A stretch of 64,000 bases of DNA from Rhea pennata. Lineage: Eukaryota; Chordata; Aves; Rheiformes; Rheidae. Each line of letters begins with the position of its first letter. Within the stretch, counting starts at the first letter, position 1. The stretch is taken from NCBI RefSeq assembly GCF_028389875.1, contig NC_084687.1, positions 2,382,611 through 2,446,610 on the forward strand, given 5' to 3'. Below the pieces are notes generated by a model. That model saw only the letters and a program-made list of their open reading frames with translations, ran no database searches and had not been told where the DNA came from. Below, one piece after another: positions 55,101-64,000 of this stretch. The position numbers and the translations under genes are program-made.

Positions 55101-56694
55101 TCCTGGGAGTCCTCATCCTCGCTGTGTGACGAGAGACGCGTGAGCAGGAGGCCAGGCAGCGCAACTGGCTCGTGACCCACACGAGTGCAGTGTGTCGAAA
55201 CCCCCTTGGAAGAGGGCAGGACAGGATGGGACTCCCAGCCCTGCTGTTACTCCTGCGGCAGCCTAGACTCTCACATGGGGGCCTCTTGGGTGTTGGTCCG
55301 CAGCGGGATCACAGCTCCTGGCTCGTGGAAAGGATTGCTTTCCACGCCAGGTGTGCAGCGAGGCTGCTGCCTGGGCCAGATCCTCCTTGCCTGCTGGGGA
55401 GTCAGCTTCCTGCTGCGAGTACAAGCCGCAGCCTCTCTGGGCTCTTGCCTCGCTGCAGTGCCGCTTGCTTTCTACTGAATTAATTAGATGTGAAAGCTGA
55501 AAATTTCAGCACTGCTAATTAGCACCTGCCCTTTGAGCTCAACGCAGCTTCAGGGAACAAATGACTGGCGGCCATCTCGTCTGGGCAGGCTGGCTGCGGC
55601 TGTTTGCAGGCCACGTTCCTTGTGCTTGTGAGGTTTTGTGTGTGACCCAAAGGGCTGACGCCTTCGGAAAGGGCTGTTCCATGGCCAGGAGCGGAGCTGT
55701 GGCGGGGGAGAGAATATATGTGTGCAGGGCAAGCTCAGCCCAGCAGGCAGTGGGGTCAGCACAGGTTCTGACTGGGATGTAGAGCTGTAAATCCCTCATT
55801 TTGTGAAGGATGAAGGACCATGGGGGTTGATATTTCGGGACTGAGTGAAGAAAAGCTGCTAGCTCCTCTAGGAGCTTCCCTTTTGTGCAGGATGAGGGTG
55901 TGAGGGGAGCTGGTGGGAGGCGAGCCCTGGCCACACTGAGCTCCCTTTTGCTGATCTCTCCTCTTTGTCCCAGGCGTCTTTCTGGGCCTGGGGCTGAGTG
56001 GCGTCGTGCCCACGATGCACTTCACCATTGCCGAAGGGTTTGTGAAAGCCACCACCGTTGGCCAGATGGGCTGGTTCTTCCTCATGGCCGTGATGTACAT
56101 CACGGGAGCGGGGCTGTACGCTGCCCGCATACCCGAGCGCTTCTTCCCGGGCAAGTTTGACATCTGGGTGAGTGCAGTTCCCGGCGGGATAAGGTCTGGG
56201 CAGAAGCGGTGAGCGAGGTGCTGCAGAGAAGCAGTGGAGAGGTTCGGGGTGAAGGGATCTGGGATGTGGCCTTTCCTCTGCCCTGAGACGAGGAGAAGGT
56301 GGCTGGGAGATGTCCCGCCACGGGGCGGGCGGTTGTGGTGCGCTCCAGTGAGTGCACTGGCAGCCTGCCTTGAACGGCCGCGGAGAGCAAGCGGGGCAGG
56401 GCTAAAATACGGGGCAGAAAGTGCTGCCTTGGAGCAACAAGGCGAGGGAAAGTGCAGCTCGGAGGACAGTTCTGGGGTGGTGTGGAGAGTGGCATGGAGG
56501 AGGTCTTCTGACATTGCTTCGACTCTGTTCGGTCTAACCCAAAAGGCTTTTTTGCTTCCCCGCAGTTCCAGTCGCATCAGATCTTCCACGTCCTCGTGGT
56601 GGCTGCGGCCTTTGTCCACTTCTATGGTGTCTCAAACTTGCAGGAGTTTCGTTATGGACTCGAAGGGGGGTGCACAGATGACTCTCTCCTCTGA
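49183..56694 (+). CDS. ADIPOR1: ADIPOR1, adiponectin receptor 1, complete, 375 aa
   Basis: Seven-helix PAQR-family receptor with an intracellular N-terminus; binds adiponectin, signals to AMPK and has zinc-dependent ceramidase activity. Exons: 49183-49323, 50232-50348, 51192-51363, 52856-53042, 54262-54449, 55974-56167, 56566-56694; 376 codons with stop, phases close, and the length equals human ADIPOR1. The variable N-terminal region (first two exons, about 86 residues) is followed by VWEGRWRVIPYDVLPDWLKD. The three zinc-binding histidines fall at H191 (SWLFH), H337 and H341 (SHQIFH). The end is GCTDDSLL. The start codon lies in the second exon, whose acceptor is CCTCGCCAG at 49086-49094. 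Its 3' UTR runs to a signal at 57441 and includes an A-rich tract. Confidence 0.98.
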
Positions 56695-56752
56695 GAATGG
56701 CTGGTGATTTTAGTACAAGCTTCCTAAGTGCTTTTTAAACTCTCTTTGCTTA

Positions 56753-56850
56753 AGAAAAAAAAAAAGAAAAAAAAAAAAAAAGAAAATCAAAGGAAGACTC
56801 AAAATTGCTTGAGTTTTTTTCTTTTTTTAAAAAAAAAAGAAAAGAGAGAG
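56753..56850. repeat. A-rich tract in the ADIPOR1 3' UTR
   Basis: Two clusters of A-runs (about 56755-56785 and 56828-56850) separated by a T-run (about 56815-56828). The T- and A-runs could pair into a hairpin in the mRNA. Probably a slippage-prone simple repeat. Confidence 0.8.
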
Positions 56851-57440
56851 GAAAAAGAATCAGAAAAATTCTTAGTGAAGTTCCTGTCGACCAAATCCTC
56901 ACCCCCTTTCCCATGCACTTTGTTGGGGCTGAGGGGAGGCAACAGAGGCCCCGGCAGCCAGCCCTGCCGCGTGCTCTAAGGCCTCGCCTCCTCCAGACAG
57001 TGTTTGAGCTGCACCGGGCTTGTCCGACCTTTCCAGGCATGCTGATTTCTGAAAGCAAAGGGCACGGATACTCCGCTGCCGGCACAGCCGAGCACCCCGT
57101 TCCGTAGCTCACCGCCAGGGCGAGCGGCGTCACGCACTACCAGGCCGAGGGCCAGAGATTTTGCATATCCCTTTGCAGCAGAGCTGCCTCACTGGGGGCA
57201 GCCCCCCGTGCTGCTGCCCAGGGGCACGGACACAGATTCATGTAACTTAAGTTTTAATTGTCTTTTTTTTTTCTTTCCTTGACAAAGTAATGTAAACATA
57301 AATGAGAGAGTATTTAATATTTAATACTAAGCTTTAAAAAAGACTTGCTGCCACCGCAGTGTACTTGGCTCCCCTGCTGTCTGTGGTAGTAAAGGAAGGA
57401 CAGTGTTTTAGGAGAATGTAGAGCTGCTGTAGCTGATTGA

Positions 57441-57446
57441 AATAAA
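57441..57446 (+). terminator. ADIPOR1 polyadenylation signal
   Basis: AATAAA about 750 bases after the stop, followed within 20-40 bases by a TGTCGTGCTGGTAGTGTCTGTG GT-rich element. Fits the end of a 3' UTR. Confidence 0.7.
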
Positions 57447-57469
57447 AAGGTCAATAGTTACTGTCGTGC

Positions 57470-60160
57470 TGGTAGTGTCTGTGTCGTTTATTGGGTGGCT
57501 GGTGTCCGGGGACCTGGAAGATGCTCCTCTCTAGCTGTGCTGTTGCAGAGCCGAGGCAGGAGCTGTACAGCTGGAGGATGGCTGCGGCTGTGCTTCTGGG
57601 TGCTGGGATGCGGCGCAAAGTCTCCCGGAGCACTGTCTGCGCTAGTCCAAGTACCCCCAGGGACTGTACTGGGTGTGGATGGCTGCTGCGAAGAGGGTTC
57701 AGAGGCAGGAGCAGTGCCAAACCATTGAGGTGCTGGAGAGCACTGCAATTCCTCCCAGCTGCAGCAGGGAGTTAAGACAGCCCAAACATCAGCAATAAAC
57801 CACAGGAAGTTCTTCAGTACTGCAGAGGTAACAGAGCAGGAAGCCCTTCCCTGGCCACTGACTGTGCGTTGCCCCCCTGGGCAGGCAGCAGGAGCTGCTG
57901 CCTTTCTTCCTCTGATCCTGAGGGCTGGTGGGATCCAGGTGAAGGACAGACACTGAGCTCTCCATGCACAGCAAAGGCCTTGCAACCTGATAGCCTATGG
58001 GGCATACAGGTAAAATAAAGCTCATCTTGGGCAGCTGAGGCTCACTATGCTACAAAGGAGCAAGGGATTCCCTGCCTGCCAGGCAGGGCCACCTCCTCCC
58101 TGTGTCACAGTCTGTCCCCTGCTGCCTGCCAGCTGCTGCTGGAATGGTTTGTGTTGCCTGTGCGTGGTGACTCCTTTTTGGAGGAGGCTCGGATACAGCC
58201 TGGCTCTGGGAACTGCAAAGGCTGCTCAACTTACAACCTGTCCTGCAGCCCCCTCCCCCCCCTAGGTCACAGCCCTGGCTGAAATCTGTTCCCAGACAAA
58301 ACGCCCCAGAGCCAAGACACCACCTGCATGTGTTTCCAGAGTGCTGTTTAAATATGAGCAAAGAGCTGCCTTCTGTGCACCTGCTGCAAAGGCCGGGCGC
58401 TGTGGGCACAGCACTGCTCGGAGCAGCGGGCTCCCGAGCTCCTGCTGGCCGGGCTCTTCGTGGCAGACAGCAACAGCACATGGCCCATCCTGGGAAGCAC
58501 TCAGCTCTCAGGCAAAATGAGCTATCCCCGTGCCAGGAGGGCAGAGCATTGCAGTAACAGCAGCAGCCTGAAATGGCTTCAGCTGAGTCATATTTCCCCT
58601 CCTCAGCAAACCCCTAAGGATGTTTCAGTGGTGCAAGAGTCAGGCTGGTAAATAAAATCCTCAAGCTGTAGGTTAACAACAGCTAAGCAGAGGCTGGTGT
58701 GCTCCTGCTGCCCAGCCCCCCTGGGAAACACATGGATTTGAACAGTGCCAGAGAGCTCTGATCCTGCATAGGGAGTACAGAAAAAAAAACATCTGCTGAT
58801 TAACATGCAGATTTGGATAGCCAGTGGAGGCTCCACTGATGACAGTGTAATTCTCTCTCAAATACCAGTGACTTGCCCCCCTCTTCTCATGGCTGGGATG
58901 CCAGCCAAAAACAAGAGAGAGCACACTGGCTGAGTGACATAAATTACAAAAATTGTCTTTACAGTTCACCTGAGGAACCAAGTAAGCAGCAAAGCATGAC
59001 AACATGTCTTCACAAATACAGTGCTTTTTTTGCTAAAGAGTTTTGAAAATTATACACCAGCAGCAACTAGCCTAAACAGTCAGGTACCAGGCAATCAGAA
59101 AGCAAGGCACAGTAGTCCTGGAGGAGTTTTAGGACAGGCAAGAGAATGGAAACAGGCATGAAATTCTCATTTTTACAGAATGACAGGACATAGGAGTCCT
59201 ACATTCAGGATCTTACTATTGCATGCACACACCATGCAATTCTAATTCCCTGTTTACCAAACGTTACAGTGACCACTTTTGTGTTGTGTTCATCCTCTCC
59301 TCCTACTAAACAGGTCTGATTTAGTTTCTTCATAGAGGGTGCAGAGATTAAGCACCTTCCTGGGCAGGAGGACAGCCACAAAGTGGCTCAGAGATTATTA
59401 CAAAAGCAAATGTACGAGTATGAATATTCTATGAAGAACTGCCAGCAAGCAATAGTTAATTAGGACATACAACAGAAAACCCCACTGGATACAAATTGGA
59501 TACAATTTTTTAACTGCTAGCAAAAGGAAACATGCCTCCACCACTGGAGTTTTAAGAACAAAAACATGGAGTAAATGTTGTACTGATGCTTCTTTCCAGA
59601 GCAGCTGGAGGACAGGATCCAAGATGTCAGGAGAAGAGAGGCTGCAATAACAGTATGCATTCAGGCAGAATTTGCTTCACTTCTCCAGCCCAAGAGATCT
59701 ACATGTTTTGTCTCATCTCCTTCTGCTCTGGGCTCCTATGGCCATCTCCTTACTGAACAGTTCTAGGAGGGGAAGTTTCTACACTGCTTCCTTTTGAGCT
59801 TGTTACAGGAGCCACAGTAAGCAGCAGTGGAGCTGAAGCCAAAGCTATGGACTCAGCACAGCAGAGGAATTACCAAGCTGCTGCCTTTTGCAAAAAAGGG
59901 CCCAGGGCCTTGGCAGTTTACGGGAAGGCCAGAAGTAGGCTGCAGCCTGTGGATCCAGAACAGTTGCATGGCAATAATGTAGAAAACATAGAACAATGTG
60001 AAAAATATATTGCTGGAAGTAACTTTCACTGGCTTGCATATCCTCCCAATAATATTCGCCTCAGGAATGTAAAACAGGATTGTATGTAGATATACTCTTT
60101 GCCTTAAGCTGAAATCTGTGTTGCAACCTAAAGCTCATAAGGAAGAGGCTAAATGCCAGA
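57470..60160. other. Space between the convergent ADIPOR1 and TIMM17A genes
   Basis: No coding exon, RNA gene or nameable repeat recognised. The upper part may be TIMM17A 3' UTR if its polyadenylation site lies that far. Open frames are short and unlike known proteins. Confidence 0.5.
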
Positions 60161-60163
60161 CGC

Positions 60164-60169
60164 TTTAAT
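60164..60169 (-). terminator. Candidate TIMM17A polyadenylation signal
   Basis: TTTAAT on the plus strand reads ATTAAA, a common variant signal, about 340 bases past the TIMM17A stop. Other sites are possible. Confidence 0.3.
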
Positions 60170-60507
60170 TGTTGATGGTTAATGTCGTGTCTCGGAGAAG
60201 ACTCCAAAGAAATTCATTTCAGTCCATGTCCAAAGGATTACAAGACTCCATTTGGTCCTTGTGTTAAATCTCCATATATTCTATCAGACATGTATTAACA
60301 TTACAGCAATGGAATCTATTATGAATAAATATATCAACCATCTTCTAAAAGTTCTCCTGTGCAACTTTACACTGGAAAGTGCTGAAGGTCCTCTTGGCAT
60401 AGTTTGTATAAGAGACTACAACTGGTGTTACAACATACCGCATCTTGGTCCTCCAGCATTTTAAATTACAGCTCACGTAACAATATAAACTAGCAGAATG
60501 AGGATAA

Positions 60508-63500
60508 TCACTGGTATTGTCTGTAGTCGCCAAATGGAGAGGATTGCAACTGGGAGGGGTCATCTGAAAATTGAGGGCCTGTGAATAAGGCAACAGAAAA
60601 AAGGCAAATAAGAAATACAAAAAGACAAAAGATGCTTCATACTAAAAGCGTGATACACATCGACAGCTTTTTTTCTTTTAAATACAAATCCTTTCTGAAA
60701 TGGACGAACTCCATAACAAGACTTTACATTTGACTTTTTTCATTCAAAGAATTTCAAGAGCTTTATGCATTGACAGTCTCATTCCAATAGGGAACATACT
60801 TTTACTCATTTATAGATAGGGAAATGAGACAGAGCAGGGAAAGGTACACGTTTTCAGCCACCTAAAGGAGCTAGAAACCTCTGCCTTACTGCCCTTCAGT
60901 TGAACTTGGGCACCTTGTAAAAGTCTACCCACAGTAACTTGCCTGACAATAAAGAAAGCCAGTGGAACGGAACAAATGACTATGGAGTCAGCTTCCCGAC
61001 TCATCTTACTAACATGCTGCTAGAGGGAAACCAGACTTCTTACTGTAGGCAATTTAAGAGAGATTAAATTATAACACTCAGATGATACCCTTTCACTAAA
61101 GCTGATTCTAAAATGTTGTTGTATTAAGATAACGAATTATAATAATTTAGACTGCACAAAGAACACCAGTGATCAAACCTGAAAGGGAGAGTCTATCAGG
61201 AATTAGTGGCTTAGTGCTAGTTCTTTCCACGCCAGTGTTTTGTCTATATTCCTTCCAAAGTAAGGTGGGGCAACTGGAGACTGGCATGTTACTTTGGTTT
61301 GTACCATCCAAAAAGTGCATAGCGTTACTGCAACCAGGGTGTAACAACAAACACAGCTGTATCTACACAGCTTTTATCATAACACAATCACAGGTCAACC
61401 AGCTTTGCATATCCTGAGCTGTCACACTTCCTATTTCCCTCTCTGCATTCTGGAAAATATGGGTAGTTATCTCATTAGAAAAACACACACAAAGTGCAAA
61501 AACATAGATTATAATACCATCACTGCAGAAGTCAGTACAGTTTAGGATTTCCCACCGCTCTGAATTGTAAGAGGACTGGTCACTCTTACCATATAAATAT
61601 TAGAGAATAAATATGGAAAGCACTCTGTCCTCAGCAAAACAATTACGATTTGGTCTCAGCTTGCATTTTACTTAAAAAAAAAAAAAAAAAGAAGAAGAAA
61701 AGAAAAAAGTAGTTCTAGTTTTCTCAATGGCTTAAAAAAGAAAAACACCATCACCATGACCACTACCCCTCTTTGAAATCTTTCACCTGTCTCTGCCTGC
61801 TGGTCACTGCATTTAAATCTGGATCATCCACACATTTGCACAGAGACCATATCTCGCCTGCTAGAATAATCTGTCTTGTCCACAACTTGCTGCTTGCTAT
61901 TCTCTCAAACCTGTTATGTTACCCACTAGGCAGCCACTGACTAAAATGCTTCTGTCCCATGTGACAGGGTTGTGTTGATGTATAAGGGGACAGGGCAGAA
62001 CACTGATTTCACAGGCTGATAAGACTGTGGATACCAGGGACATCCCTGCTCTCAGTCACGCAGGGTCCAGTCTCTAGCAGTAAGGAGCTGCGAGTATCTG
62101 CAAGTCCCATCTGGGCTTGAGTCGGCAGAATGGGGTTAGGGTGTTTACTCTGTTAATACCACCCACATCTGCATATTTTGCTCAGATGAATCCCAAATTA
62201 TCTGAACTGCGTCCCACCGTGCCTTCAAAAATCCTCAAGTACACCACATTTCTACGTCTCTGCTCTGCTGTGTGGCAACTCAAGTATGTGTAGCTTTCTC
62301 TAGAATTGGCATCCCACAGACAGAAAATTAGAAAACGTTTTGCATCATCAGCAATGTGCAGCTCCTTCTTGCCTTTCTCCAATCTTATGAGCTGCCTTTC
62401 TCCCTGAGAGCAGCTTCTCTGAGCAACTGGCAGGGTAGATTTACTGCATCATAAGACTGATGTCTGGAAGAGATGTAGCACTAAAAAACAGTCTTTGGGC
62501 CAATGTGCATCCTTATGAATCACATGCAGATACAAGTAATGTCCGGACTAAATCTTCAACATTTTTCCCTGTGAATCTATATAAGTAGTTTGCATATGTG
62601 CTATACAACCAAACAATTTGTTAGGGATATCATGTTAATGCCTACAAAGTTCATCAGCATCTTTATTTCAGGAGACAAGCTGAAACAGGGAGCACCACTG
62701 AACAGAAAGTTACTTGCTGGGCACAACACATGCTTTGTGGTAGAGTTTCTATCACTATACCGTTTTTGGAGACTTGACAGTTTAGAAGAGTGCTTGTTAA
62801 GTGGAGGAACAGAAAAAGATAAAAGACATTGAAATGAAAGAGAAAGAAGTGCACAGCAGTCAAACCCACACCAATAGTATTCATCTAGGTACTTTTTTTC
62901 TACTTTGTTTCCACAAAATGGCTATTCTTCAGTGTGCACATTTTCAAATTACATTACAGAAGCCTTGCAATACCATAATCTGATGGCTCCTTACCATTCG
63001 GAAATTGTGTGGATGCAAATCTTGTTAACAGAATACCAGCTCCTTCAATTAAAGCTAGGAGAATTCCTCCCATTGCAGCAGATCCAACCATGGCAACAGG
63101 TCCATCTAAAAATAAAAAGTACAAAACACATCCTTTTTTCTGGTTTTGATGTATTACTTGGCACATAATAGTTCTCTTTTTATAGTTATAATCTCTCCTA
63201 TGAGCAGACTCAAAAGCAGCAATTTTGCATCCATTAAGCCTAATTAACATCACCAATAAAAGGATAATTACTAGGCAACTCCCCCTCGCTTCCTCAAGGA
63301 AACAAAAGAACACCGGTAATGTTTGAGAACATAATTATTACTTTCATAAGCACAGGACAAAGGTTTAAGATTATCTTTCAATCTGCTGTGCTTATAAGGA
63401 AATTCCAGTCTGAATATCATATGCTTTTGCTTCACTATAATGATAAGAACTCTACATTTAGAATATGAAACTTTTTCAATTAATATCTTCCTAGAGCTTC

Positions 63501-63638
63501 ATTTCTTACTTCTCGCAGCTAATATGGCTCCAGTTAGGGCTCCACTTGTGATTGAATTCCACGGATCTTCTTTACCTCTCATTCTTACCATACTGCAATC
63601 AATCATGGAGAAGAGTCCTCCCCAGACAGCAAAGCTAC
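60508..63638 (-). CDS. TIMM17A: TIMM17A, inner-membrane translocase subunit, 3' part (last three coding exons)
   Basis: Subunit of the TIM23 complex that moves presequence proteins across and into the mitochondrial inner membrane. Exons on the minus strand: 63638-63510 ([20 protein letters not shown]...LAAR), 63105-62995 ([20 protein letters not shown]...TQFPN) and 60578-60508 ([10 protein letters not shown]...FGDYRQYQ, stop). Phases join as G|GT, A|AT and G|GC. The tail FGDYRQYQ marks the A rather than the B paralogue. The tail has 22 residues after FPNG, against about 27 in human. The N-terminal exons (MEEYAREPCPW type, first two membrane segments) lie beyond 64000, so the gene is partial only because the window ends. 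Confidence 0.96.
60579..62994 (-). other. TIMM17A last intron
   Basis: Runs from donor GTAAGG beside 62995 to acceptor TTCACAG beside 60578. It contains an A-rich run at about 61674-61706. No other gene or identifiable repeat seen. Confidence 0.8.
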
Positions 63639-64000
63639 CTATTAGAAAGTTGGAAAAAAAACAACAGATTAGACAAAGCAGGCAAGCCAGACATTGTTTT
63701 ACTGGAGCCATATAATAAAGAAATGGTGTAATATTAGTACTTGCTTTTAGATATGAAAGCATATTCAAATTCAGAAAGAACCAAAGAAAGCCAGCAACAA
63801 AACATTGGCTAAAAAGAAAAATCTATATTGAGAAAAAACTTGCCCAATGACATACATACATATTTATATAAACCTCTAACTCAAATCAACAACAGAAAAC
63901 CTACCAAATATCATTGATTATAATGGAACTTCCATCCTAATGGAGGTACATTCACTCAGAGAACTTTCATATAGAAAAAAATGAAGTAACATTTTAACAT
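63639..64000 (-). other. TIMM17A upstream intron, continues past the window
   Basis: AT-rich. No exon encoding the preceding TIMM17A segment was found before the edge. Confidence 0.6.

Overview
This window is vertebrate nuclear DNA, and the content points to a bird. Its genes are split into many short GT..AG exons and sit in CpG islands. Two degraded chicken-repeat-1 (CR1) LINE fragments are present. One gene is cryptochrome 4, in the form known from birds. Introns are short and the GC-rich islands are dense with G-rich minisatellites, as on avian microchromosomes. I cannot name the species.

Layout. LRIF1 (minus, coding exons 543-5687, first coding exon not placed) probably starts in the CpG island at about 11.45-12.75 kb. 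A gene-poor stretch (12.8-22.8 kb) follows; it holds two CR1 pieces, a possible solo LTR, a 110-bp tandem duplication and an unexplained GC-richer block. CRY4 (minus, 23685-33098, 11 coding exons, 529 aa) is complete. Next comes a GC-rich divergent region (33.2-39.8 kb) with two decayed minisatellites and the presumed UBE2T promoter. UBE2T (plus, 39846-43632, 196 aa) is complete. It converges on a TSPAN18-like tetraspanin (minus, 44265-47066, 245 aa). That gene is head-to-head with ADIPOR1 (plus, 49183-56694, 375 aa, complete). The window closes with the last three coding exons of TIMM17A (minus, 60508-63638), whose 5' part lies outside.

These genes do not form one pathway. LRIF1 is a chromatin and nuclear-receptor cofactor. 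CRY4 is a flavin photoreceptor. UBE2T is the E2 of the Fanconi anaemia pathway. The tetraspanin organises membrane proteins. ADIPOR1 is an adiponectin receptor/ceramidase. TIMM17A belongs to the mitochondrial TIM23 import channel.

Exon boundaries were set by hand from splice sites, phase and remembered family sequences. For CRY4, UBE2T, the tetraspanin and ADIPOR1 all phases close. The predicted key residues fall on the family's usual numbers: CRY4 W318/W369/W372/W395, UBE2T C86, and ADIPOR1 H191/H337/H341. No previously undescribed multi-gene system was found. The points most worth a second look are the CRY4 locus with its intact Trp tetrad, the regulatory palindromes between genes, the tetraspanin paralogue and the repeat arrays.
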